From the NCBI RefSeq assembly GCF_026107415.2, contig NZ_JAPCHX010000010.1, forward strand, positions 1 through 52,874: a stretch of DNA of 52,874 nucleotides, read 5' to 3'. The stretch is from Microbacterium sp. MPKO10 (lineage in GTDB: Bacteria; Actinomycetota; Actinomycetes; Actinomycetales; Microbacteriaceae). The notes below the pieces were generated by a model that searched no databases, was not told where the DNA came from, and worked only from the letters and a program-made list of their open reading frames with translations. Shown piece by piece: positions 33,541 to 41,479 of this stretch. Numbering within the stretch: position 1 is the first letter of the stretch; each line of letters begins with the position of its first letter. The position numbers and the translations under genes are program-made.

Positions 33541-34419
33541 ATGGAACGAGTAGCGCAGATGACCGGACCCGCAGAAGGAGACGATGTCCGCCGGCAGCCC
33601 GAAGCGCAATTGGCGACGATGACGATGGCCGTGCCCGGCGGCGAACCGGAGAAGCCCGCACGCGCGAAGATGACGAAGCGCACCAAGCTCCTCATCCTCA
33701 ACGCGATCTCCGTCGTCGGCGGCATCGGCATCTGGTGGACACTTGCCCTCACCGGATTCCAGTTTCCGACACCACCCGAGGTCATCGAGACCGGAGTGAA
33801 ACTGTGGAAGTCCGGGCTTCTGCAGGAGGACCTGGCAGCCAGCCTCACACGCGTGCTCATCGGCTTCCTTGCCGGATCGGCACTCGCGATCCCCGTCGGC
33901 TTCGTCATGGGCTGGTACACGGTGGCCCGAGGGCTCTTCGAACCGTGGATCCAGTTCTTCCGCACGATCCCACCTCTCGCCCTGCTTCCCCTCGTGCTCG
34001 TGCTGCTCGGCATCGGCGAGGTTCCGAAGGTCTTCGTGATCTTCCTCGCCGCCTTCCTCGTGTGCGTGATCTCGACATATCAGGGCGTCGTGAGCGTTGA
34101 CCGCACGCTCATCAACGCGGCACGCGTGCTCGGCGCGAAAGACGGCACCATCTTCGTGCGCGTCGTCGTGCCGGCATCCACGCCGTTCATTCTCGTGGGA
34201 ATGCGCACCGGGCTCGGCTCCTCGTGGGCGACACTGGTCGCCGCCGAACTGCTCGCGGCGCAGGCCGGGCTCGGGTACCGGATGCAACAGGCGCAGCTCT
34301 ACTACGACCTCGCGACCATCTTCGTCGGGATCGTCTGCATCGGCATCCTCGGCCTCGTGATGGACCGCCTTCTGCTTCTCGCCGAGAGCAAACTCACCGG
34401 ATGGCAGGAACGGATCTGA
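33541..34419 (+). CDS. ABC transporter permease, nitrate/sulfonate/taurine type
   Basis: 292 residues from the ATG at 33541; ATG codons 18 and 87 bases further are alternatives because the first 45 residues are hydrophilic and poorly conserved. Six membrane segments and the BPD permease motif ([20 protein letters not shown], the EAA loop) match SsuC/TauC proteins. It would form the channel for the ATPase and binding protein that follow. It begins 34 bases after the ROK stop, indicating co-transcription. In pseudomonads a transporter of this class (AtsRBC) imports sulfate esters next to a sulfatase, and the context here is alike. Confidence 0.9.
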   Translation: MERVAQMTGPAEGDDVRRQPEAQLATMTMAVPGGEPEKPARAKMTKRTKLLILNAISVVGGIGIWWTLALTGFQFPTPPEVIETGVKLWKSGLLQEDLAASLTRVLIGFLAGSALAIPVGFVMGWYTVARGLFEPWIQFFRTIPPLALLPLVLVLLGIGEVPKVFVIFLAAFLVCVISTYQGVVSVDRTLINAARVLGAKDGTIFVRVVVPASTPFILVGMRTGLGSSWATLVAAELLAAQAGLGYRMQQAQLYYDLATIFVGIVCIGILGLVMDRLLLLAESKLTGWQERI

Positions 34420-34421
34420 CG

Positions 34422-35195
34422 ATGACACACGCAACGACAACAACCAAGATCTCGGTTCAGGACGTCCGAAAGACGTTCCAGCTGAAGAACAAAGAATTCG
34501 TCGCTCTCGACGGCGTCAGCCTCGACATCGCCGACAACGAGTTCGTGACGGTCGTCGGGCCGTCCGGATGCGGTAAGTCGACGCTCATGAATATTCTGGG
34601 CGGCCTGGAGACCGTGTCGGCGGGCCGGGCCATGGTCGATGGGAAAGAGGTGTCGGGGCCGGGCCCTGACCGCGGCGTGATCTTTCAGCAGTACGCGCTC
34701 TTCCCCTGGCTCACCGTGCGCAAGAACGTCGAGTTCGGGCTCAAGGTCGCGGGAGTTCCCAAGGCAGAGCGGGCGAAGCGCGCCGAGTACTTCATCGAGA
34801 TGGTCGGCCTCGAACAATTCGCGGATGCGCTGCCGAAGATGCTCTCCGGCGGCATGAAGCAGCGCTGCGCGATCGCCAGAGCATACGCCGTGAACCCCTC
34901 GATCCTGCTGATGGACGAGCCGTTCGGCGCTCTCGACGCCCTCACCCGCGTGAAGCTTCAGGAACAGCTTCTCGAGACCTGGAACCGAGAGAAGCGCACA
35001 GTCATGTTCATCACCCACGACGTCGACGAGGCCGTATTCCTCGCCAACCGCGTCGTCGTGATGGCAGCACGACCCGGCCGCATCCACGAGGTCATCGATG
35101 TGGATCTGCCGTACCCCCGCACCGAAGAAGTCCGGCTGAGCCCGGAGTTCGGCGAGCTGCGCAATCGCGTGTGGCACGCGGTGTACCACCAATGA
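34422..35195 (+). CDS. ABC transporter ATPase, nitrate/sulfonate/taurine type
   Basis: 257 residues, two bases after the permease stop. Walker A GPSGCGKST (about 48), Q-loop FQQYALFPW, signature LSGGMKQRCAIARA, Walker B SILLMDEPFGALDAL and the switch His in FITHDVDEA are all intact. FQQYALFPWLTVRKNVEFGL and the MKQR form of the signature are typical of SsuB/TauB/NrtD ATPases. It should energise import through the adjacent permease at the inner face of the membrane. Confidence 0.93.
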   Translation: MTHATTTTKISVQDVRKTFQLKNKEFVALDGVSLDIADNEFVTVVGPSGCGKSTLMNILGGLETVSAGRAMVDGKEVSGPGPDRGVIFQQYALFPWLTVRKNVEFGLKVAGVPKAERAKRAEYFIEMVGLEQFADALPKMLSGGMKQRCAIARAYAVNPSILLMDEPFGALDALTRVKLQEQLLETWNREKRTVMFITHDVDEAVFLANRVVVMAARPGRIHEVIDVDLPYPRTEEVRLSPEFGELRNRVWHAVYHQ

Positions 35196-35263
35196 GCCGG
35201 TAACAGCACCGGCACCGTCGCCTGACTCCGGGCGGCGCCAAACCCCACGAAAGGGACTGCATC

Positions 35264-36265
35264 ATGTCATTCACCACAAAGCTGCTCGGCACCGTTGCCG
35301 CCGGCGTCACGGTGGCACTTGCTCTGACCGGATGCTCCGGCGGAGCATCAGGCGGCGACGAGGTCGAAGCCATCGACGTCAACTTCGGCTACATCGCCGA
35401 CTTCAACGGAACGAGCCTTCTGGCGGTCGCCGAAGACCAGGGCCTCTGGGAGAAGCACGGGGTGAACATCACCACGACGTCGTTCACCAACGGCCCGCTG
35501 CAGATCCAGGCGCTCGGAACAGGCGACCTCGACTTCGGGTACATCGGACCGGGAGCGTTCTGGCTGCCAGCATCCGGCCAGGCCAAGCTCGTCTCGATGA
35601 ACACACTCGGGCAGGCCGACCGCGTCGTCGCACAGGAGGGCATCGAGTCGATGGAGGACCTGCGAGGCAAGACTGTCGCGGTTCCCGAAGGAACCTCGGG
35701 CGACATGATCCTCACGCTCGCGCTGGAAGAAGCGGGCATGACCAAAGACGACATCAACGTCGTGAACATGGAGCCCTCGGCAATCGTCTCGGCACTCGCA
35801 TCGAAGAAGGTGGACGGCGCCGGATTCTGGTACCCCGCGCTGGCAACCGTCAAGGAGCAGGTGCCCGGGCTCGTCGAGCTCGCCGAGAACAAGGACTTCG
35901 AAGACACCATTGCCTTCCCCACAGCATTCGTCGCGGGGAACGACGTGGTCGACAACGAGAAGGAGAAAGTCACCCGAGTTCTCAAGGTGCTTCGCGAAGC
36001 GATCGAATACCGCGCCAACAATGTCGACGAGACGATTCAGCTCACCGCCGACTTCTCGGCTCTCGACGTCGAGCAGGTCAAAGCAGATGCCGGCAACGTT
36101 CAGATCCTGAGTCTCGATGAGATCGACAAGCTCACAGAGGACGGAACAGTGAACAGCTGGCTCGAGGGGATGAACGACTACTTCGTCGAAGCGGGCAAGC
36201 TGCCCGAACCGGTCGACCCGACCGAGTACTACACCGGAGATCTCTTCATGGAAGCAGGAAACTAA
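35264..36265 (+). CDS. ABC transporter substrate-binding lipoprotein (SsuA/NMT1-like)
   Basis: 333 residues, ATG after GAAAGGGA. A lipoprotein signal ends in LTGC (lipidated Cys at about residue 24). The body is a two-lobe binding protein with VNFGYIADFNGTSLLAVAED then QGLWEKHGV, FTNGPLQIQALGTGDLDFGY, and LRGKTVAVPEGTSGD. This pattern belongs to the NMT1/SsuA/TauA group that captures sulfonates, nitrate, taurine or sulfate esters. The next gene, a sulfatase, begins at the base after the stop, so the bound ligand is probably the sulfatase substrate. Confidence 0.92.
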   Translation: MSFTTKLLGTVAAGVTVALALTGCSGGASGGDEVEAIDVNFGYIADFNGTSLLAVAEDQGLWEKHGVNITTTSFTNGPLQIQALGTGDLDFGYIGPGAFWLPASGQAKLVSMNTLGQADRVVAQEGIESMEDLRGKTVAVPEGTSGDMILTLALEEAGMTKDDINVVNMEPSAIVSALASKKVDGAGFWYPALATVKEQVPGLVELAENKDFEDTIAFPTAFVAGNDVVDNEKEKVTRVLKVLREAIEYRANNVDETIQLTADFSALDVEQVKADAGNVQILSLDEIDKLTEDGTVNSWLEGMNDYFVEAGKLPEPVDPTEYYTGDLFMEAGN

Positions 36266-37759
36266 GTGCAGGACGCCAGGAACATCCTCTTTCTGATGAC
36301 CGATCAGCACCGGGCGGACACGCTCGGGGCGTACGGGAATCAGCTCGCCGAGACTCCGGTTCTCGATGAGCTCGCACGAACGGGAACGCGGTTCGACCGG
36401 TGGTACACACCGACGGCGATCTGCACACCCGCGCGGGCGAGTCTGCTCACCGGTCAGGCACCGTTCCGCCACAAACTGCTCGCCAACCACGAACGCAACG
36501 TCGGTTATATCGAAGATCTGCCCGAGGACCAGTACGCGTTCTCGCAGGACCTCCGAGACGCCGGATACAACTGCGGTCTGATCGGCAAGTGGCATGCGGG
36601 AACGGAGCGGACGGCCGCCGACTTTGGGTTTGACGGCCCCGATCTGGCCGGATGGCACAACCCGGTCGAGCATGAGGACTACCTGGCGTACCTGCGTGAC
36701 AACAATCTGCCCGCGTACGAGATCAGCGATCAGATCCGCGGGACGCTGCCGAACGGCGGGCCGGGCAACCTGCTCGCCGCTCGGCTGCACCAGCCCGTCG
36801 AAGCCACCTTTGAGCACTACCTGGCGACGCGCACAATCGAGATGCTCGAGCGATACGCAGACGACTACCGGAGCGGGAAGAAGCCGTTCTATCTGGCACT
36901 CAATTTCTTCGGTCCTCATCTTCCCTACGTGGTGCCGAACGAGTACTTCGACATGTTCGACCCCCGCGACATTGAAATGCCCACCTCGGTCGCCGAGACG
37001 TTCTCGGGCAAGCCGCAGGTGCAGCAGAACTACAGCGATCATTGGGCATTCGACACAATGCCGCTGGAGACAAGCCGCAAGCTCATCGCAATCTACTGGG
37101 GTTATGTTGCGCTCATCGACAGCCAGATCGGCCGAGTGATGGATGCTCTGAGCCGCCTCGGTCTTGTCGACGACACCGCCGTGTTCTTCAGCTGCGACCA
37201 CGGCGAGTTCACGGGGTCGCACCGGCTGCACGACAAAGGGCCGGCGATGTACGAAGACATCTACCGCACTCCGGGAATTGTGCGCATTCCCGGAGCACCC
37301 GAAGGTCAGGTGCGCACCGAGTTCGTCAGCCTGCTCGACTGCACGGCGACGTTCCTCGAGCTGGCGGGGCTCGACCCGTCACCTGCCGTCGATTCGCGCA
37401 GCCTCGTTCCGCTCGTCGAAGGCGAGACACCGGACTGGCAAGAAGACATCGTCTGTGAGTTCCACGGGCACCACTTCCCGTACCCCCAGCGGATGCTGCG
37501 GACAGACCGTCATAAGCTCATCGTCAACCCCGACTCGGTCAACGAGCTTTATGACCTCGAACGCGATCCGGACGAGCTTCTCAACGTCTACGACCTGCCG
37601 GATATGACCGAGATCCGAGACCGGATGATGCAACGGCTCTATACGCTGCTCGTTGCGCGGGGCGACAAGTTCTATCACTGGATGACGTCGATGTACCCGG
37701 TCGGTGGCGTTGCGTACGATCCGTCGCTGAGCGGGTTCGATGACGAGGCCTACCAATAG
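36266..37759 (+). CDS. Type I (formylglycine) sulfatase 1
   Basis: 497 residues from a GTG directly after the preceding stop. The maturation motif is CTPARASLLTG with Cys53, to be converted to formylglycine. Metal ligands are seen in MTDQHRADTLGAYG (Asp13, Gln14) and SCDHGEFTGSH (Asp and His). There is no signal peptide, so it should act in the cytoplasm on an imported ester. Type I sulfatases split sulfate from aryl, alkyl or sugar sulfates. The modest size and DQH start resemble choline-sulfatase or heparan-N-sulfatase-like groups, but the substrate is not certain. The dedicated maturation enzyme is encoded at 45327. Confidence 0.93.
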   Translation: MQDARNILFLMTDQHRADTLGAYGNQLAETPVLDELARTGTRFDRWYTPTAICTPARASLLTGQAPFRHKLLANHERNVGYIEDLPEDQYAFSQDLRDAGYNCGLIGKWHAGTERTAADFGFDGPDLAGWHNPVEHEDYLAYLRDNNLPAYEISDQIRGTLPNGGPGNLLAARLHQPVEATFEHYLATRTIEMLERYADDYRSGKKPFYLALNFFGPHLPYVVPNEYFDMFDPRDIEMPTSVAETFSGKPQVQQNYSDHWAFDTMPLETSRKLIAIYWGYVALIDSQIGRVMDALSRLGLVDDTAVFFSCDHGEFTGSHRLHDKGPAMYEDIYRTPGIVRIPGAPEGQVRTEFVSLLDCTATFLELAGLDPSPAVDSRSLVPLVEGETPDWQEDIVCEFHGHHFPYPQRMLRTDRHKLIVNPDSVNELYDLERDPDELLNVYDLPDMTEIRDRMMQRLYTLLVARGDKFYHWMTSMYPVGGVAYDPSLSGFDDEAYQ

Positions 37760-37815
37760 GCGTCCGGACAGCTCGCTCGGCGACAGCATCCTGAGCGGAA
37801 AGGGGACATCACAGC

Positions 37816-39258
37816 ATGAGTGAGACCGTGAACCGGCCGAACATCGTCTTCATCCTCACCGACGACCATGCGGCGCACGCGATCAGTGCCTACGGCTCGG
37901 TTGTGAATCGTACTCCTCGCATTGACGAGATCGCCAATGCCGGGGTGCGCCTCGATAACTGTTTCTGCACGAACTCGCTATGCACGCCGAGCAGGGCGTC
38001 GATCCTCACCGGGACGTACAGCCATATCAACGGCGTGACGACCTTGGAGACGCCGATCGATGCGAGCCAGCCGACGTTCATCTCGCAGCTGCGGGGTGCC
38101 GGCTACCGCACGGCCGTGGTGGGCAAATGGCACATGGGCGAAGGCGAGGGGCACGATCCCGAGAACTTCGACTACTGGGCGGTACTCCGCGATCAGGGCG
38201 AGTACGTCGACCCGCAGATTCTCACGACCAACGGCGTCGAGATCGTCGACGGATACGCGACTGATGTCATCACTGACCTGGCGCTCGACTGGCTGGAATC
38301 CCTCGAGGGCGACGAACCGTGGTGCGTACTCATCCACCACAAGGCACCGCATCGGCCATGGCAGCCCGATGAGAAGCACGCCGGAATGTACGCGAACCCG
38401 ATTCCAGTGCCCGACACCTTCAATGACGACTACGCGAGCCGCACGTCGGCAGCGCATCGCGCGGCCATGCGGATTGCCGACCACCTCACGCTGGAGGACC
38501 TCAAAGAGGCACCGCCCGCCGACCTCACGTACGAGGAGGCCGCGCTGTGGAAGTACCAGCGGTACATGGAGGACTATCTCGCATGCGTCGCGTCCGTCGA
38601 CGACAACGTCGGTCGGGTGACCGACTGGCTCCGGGCGCGCAACGCGTTCGACGACACCCTCGTGATGTACAGCTCAGACCAGGGCTTCTTCCTCGGCGAC
38701 CATGGCTGGTTCGACAAGCGCTTCATGTATGACGAGTCTCTGCGGATGCCGATGCTGATCAGCTGCCCGTCCCACATTCCTCATCGAGACGAGCCGCTCG
38801 AGCAGATCGTGACAAACGTGGACTTCGCGCAGACCATCCTTGAGGCTGCTGGAGTCGACGCGGTGGAGCGCATGCAGGGCATGAGCATCTGGCCGCAGCT
38901 GACGGTCGATCCCGAACGCCCGACGCGCGATGCCATGTATTACCGTTACTTCGAGAACGACGACGTGAACCACCACGCCTTCGCCCACTACGGCATCCGC
39001 ACGGAACGGTACAAGCTCATCTATTTCTACAACGATGGGCTCGGTCTGCCTGGTTCATCGGGGCGTTCGTATCCGCCCGAGTGGGAGCTTTACGATGTGC
39101 AGGACGATCCGGAAGAACTCCGCAATGTGTATGGTGACGCTTCGTACGCGGATGTGCGCGAAGAACTCACGGTCAGACTCTGGATGCTGCAGGCCGAGCT
39201 GCGTGACGAGCCGCACCCGTCGCAGCCCATTCCGGCGTTGCTTCGCAATGGAGCGTGA
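37816..39258 (+). CDS. Type I (formylglycine) sulfatase 2
   Basis: 480 residues; ATG with AAAGGGG upstream, 56 bases after sulfatase 1 and last in the operon. The motif is CTPSRASILTG with Cys56. IVFILTDDHAAHAISAYG supplies Asp16-Asp17, and YSSDQGFFLGDHGWFDKRFM supplies the C-terminal ligands. This last segment is typical of sulfatases acting on glycosaminoglycan or algal sugar sulfates (iduronate-2-sulfatase-like). No signal peptide, so cytoplasmic. It is only distantly similar to sulfatase 1, so the two probably attack different positions. Its stop is seven bases from the stop of the convergent oxidoreductase. Confidence 0.93.
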   Translation: MSETVNRPNIVFILTDDHAAHAISAYGSVVNRTPRIDEIANAGVRLDNCFCTNSLCTPSRASILTGTYSHINGVTTLETPIDASQPTFISQLRGAGYRTAVVGKWHMGEGEGHDPENFDYWAVLRDQGEYVDPQILTTNGVEIVDGYATDVITDLALDWLESLEGDEPWCVLIHHKAPHRPWQPDEKHAGMYANPIPVPDTFNDDYASRTSAAHRAAMRIADHLTLEDLKEAPPADLTYEEAALWKYQRYMEDYLACVASVDDNVGRVTDWLRARNAFDDTLVMYSSDQGFFLGDHGWFDKRFMYDESLRMPMLISCPSHIPHRDEPLEQIVTNVDFAQTILEAAGVDAVERMQGMSIWPQLTVDPERPTRDAMYYRYFENDDVNHHAFAHYGIRTERYKLIYFYNDGLGLPGSSGRSYPPEWELYDVQDDPEELRNVYGDASYADVREELTVRLWMLQAELRDEPHPSQPIPALLRNGA

Positions 39259-39265
39259 GGGTCGG

Positions 39266-40243
39266 TCAGGGCGCCAAGAGCACCTTACCGACGCGACCGG
39301 GCGTCAAGCTTGCGTCGACGGCGGCTCGCACATCATCGAAATCGTAGATTCCAGACACGGGGAGAGAGACGTCGCCGTTCGTGACGCGTGTGAGCAGTTC
39401 GCGGAAGAGTTCTGCCTTCGTGGCAGCATCCATCGTGCGATTCACAGCGCTGCCCCAGAACCCGGTGACCGTGATCTGTCTGAAGATGAGGTCGCCAGAC
39501 GAAATCTCCAGTGCGGACGAGCCCATGGCGCCGAACACCACAAGGGCGCCCTTCTCGGCAAGAAGCGAGAGCACGTCGCTTGCCGATGCTCCACCGACGG
39601 AGTCAACGCCCGCGACGATCGGGGCGCCGCCCGTGACCTCGTCGACCCGATTTCGCCATGCGTCGTCATCCGTCGAAAGCACATTCGTGATCCCCTGCTC
39701 GCGCAGCTGCTCGACAGCATCCTGTCTGCGCACCAGACCGAGAACGTGGATGCCGCGCGCGGCGGCGAGCTGAGCGATCAGCCTGCCCACCGCACCGTTC
39801 GCCGCATTCTGAACCATCCACTGGCCGCGCTCGAGCGAGAGCGCGTGCAGAAGGCTGAGCGCGCTGAACGGCATCGCCACCAGCTGGGCAGCAGATTCGT
39901 CGGGAAGCGCATCGGGAACGGGAATGAGACCGGCGGCCTTCGCCGTGAAATACTCAGCCCAGGCGCCGAACGTGCCGCCGGTGGCGACGCGCTGGCCGAC
40001 GCTCACTCCGCTCACGCCCTCGCCGAGAGCGTCGATAATGCCGACGGCCTCTGTCCCGGCGCGCGCCGGGAGTTCGGGCACGAAACCGTACTCTCCGCGT
40101 ACCGTCACGAGGTCGTGATTGTGGATGGGCGAGAGGACGGTCTTGATGCGGACCTCTCCGGCACCCGGCTCGGGCATGGGTCGATCGTCGACGCTCAGAA
40201 CGGCCTCGGGTTCGCCGAATGTGTGGTGGATGATGGCGCGCAT
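39266..40243 (-). CDS. MDR-family NADPH:quinone oxidoreductase-like protein
   Basis: 325 residues starting at MRAIIHHTFGEPEAVL; 21 further upstream codons in frame are not supported. It has the medium-chain dehydrogenase fold: PARAGTEAVGIIDALGEGVS in the catalytic domain and MVQNAANGAVGRLIAQLAAA as the NADP-binding motif. Zinc-ligand residues are absent, as in quinone reductases and enoyl reductases. It probably reduces a quinone or an enone with NADPH. It follows the LacI gene by 99 bases on the same strand. Its link to sulfate-ester use is only positional. Confidence 0.88.
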   Translation of the reverse strand: MRAIIHHTFGEPEAVLSVDDRPMPEPGAGEVRIKTVLSPIHNHDLVTVRGEYGFVPELPARAGTEAVGIIDALGEGVSGVSVGQRVATGGTFGAWAEYFTAKAAGLIPVPDALPDESAAQLVAMPFSALSLLHALSLERGQWMVQNAANGAVGRLIAQLAAARGIHVLGLVRRQDAVEQLREQGITNVLSTDDDAWRNRVDEVTGGAPIVAGVDSVGGASASDVLSLLAEKGALVVFGAMGSSALEISSGDLIFRQITVTGFWGSAVNRTMDAATKAELFRELLTRVTNGDVSLPVSGIYDFDDVRAAVDASLTPGRVGKVLLAP

Positions 40244-40342
40244 GCGCCCATCATCCCGCATCCGACTTTTGGCAGCCTGAGCGTGGCTGCGTCCTGTTCC
40301 TGTCACGCCAACCCGAGCGCGTCTCTTCCTCTGCCGCCCGAG

Positions 40343-41308
40343 TCAGAACGATTCGCGACGAGTGAGCGTCGCATGTAGTGCACGTGGTTCGATCGGGATG
40401 CTGCCGATAATGGCATCCACGAGCCTGACCATCTCACGTCCCGTTTCCTGCGGAGGCACTGCCGACGTTGAGAATGCTGGGGTGACCTGCGCGGCGAAGG
40501 GGACCTCTTCGCAGACGATGATGGGAAGTGATCGCCCGGCCCGCGTCAGCGCGGACATCGCGCCCAGCGCCATCGGCAGTGTCGCAACGATGAGTGCATC
40601 GTGGTCGTGCGTAAGAGCTTGTACCACCGACTCGACGTCGTCGAATGTGTATCCGACGTCATACACCGTCGCGTGTGGAGCACCGGCGACAAGTCGCTTT
40701 CCGATCGGACCGTTGCGGTCTCCGAGAAGGAGTGCGGGGCGCTGCAGACCCTCGGTCGCCAGCGCCTCCATGGCGAGCTGCGTACCTTCCCGATAGTCGG
40801 TGAGTACCGAAGTGATGCCGTCGACCTCGAATTGTTCGACACCCGTGACGATCGCGAGTCCTTGATCGAGACATTCATTGACGGCATCCGAGATCGACGA
40901 CGTCGAGATGTCGTCGGCCGTGGCGATGATCATGCCGTCTACGCCCTGTCGCGGCAGCTTACGCAGAACGTCTTCCAGGCGTGCGGTGCTGTGGCCAAGA
41001 TCGTAGAGCATGACACCGAATCCGCGCTCCTCGGCAGCCTCGACGACGGCTTGCGCGAGGCTGCCGTGGAAGGGCTGAGAGATGTCTCCGACGAGCAGGG
41101 CAATGACATCCGTGCGTCCGCTGCGAAGTCCGCGCGCGAAGCTGTTCGGTGAGTAGTTCAGCGCTGTTGCAGCTTCTTGAACACGCTGGAGGGTGTCTTT
41201 CGACACGCGATCTGGCTCATTGAGAACCCGTGACACTGTTGTGCGCGAGACACCGGCGCGCCGCGCGACGTCGAGGATCGTCGCGTTCGACTCCACTGGC
41301 TTGCTCAC
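40343..41308 (-). CDS. LacI-family transcriptional regulator
   Basis: 321 residues from a GTG with TATGAT six bases upstream (leaderless). The DNA-binding part is classical: ATILDVARRAGVSRTTVSRV, then LNEPDRVSKDTL and NYSPNSFARGLRSGRT. The rest is a periplasmic-binding-protein-like sensor domain (LLVGDISQPFHGSLAQAVVE through the end). It follows the transporter-sulfatase operon by 171 bases on the same strand. The perfect double palindrome at 45070-45097, in front of that operon, is a textbook LacI-type operator, so this is its probable regulator. Confidence 0.92.
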   Translation of the reverse strand: MSKPVESNATILDVARRAGVSRTTVSRVLNEPDRVSKDTLQRVQEAATALNYSPNSFARGLRSGRTDVIALLVGDISQPFHGSLAQAVVEAAEERGFGVMLYDLGHSTARLEDVLRKLPRQGVDGMIIATADDISTSSISDAVNECLDQGLAIVTGVEQFEVDGITSVLTDYREGTQLAMEALATEGLQRPALLLGDRNGPIGKRLVAGAPHATVYDVGYTFDDVESVVQALTHDHDALIVATLPMALGAMSALTRAGRSLPIIVCEEVPFAAQVTPAFSTSAVPPQETGREMVRLVDAIIGSIPIEPRALHATLTRRESF

Positions 41309-41479
41309 GCTGCGATCATACTGAACGCCGGCCCGGATATCCTGGGCGCAGGCCGGGGTAGCACGCCGGAAATGCGTGGAATGTCGCACCCCTGCCCCTG
41401 TTCAGGCAACTGCCTGACAAGCCGCCTGGCGACGGAAGTACTGGCGATGGTGAGAGCGGTCGGTGGACCCTCCCGTGTG

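Noticed and set aside
35348-37231. 627-codon open frame opposite the binding protein and sulfatase 1
   Set aside because: Long antisense frames are common at this GC content; no ribosome site or domain, and both genes on the + strand are certain.
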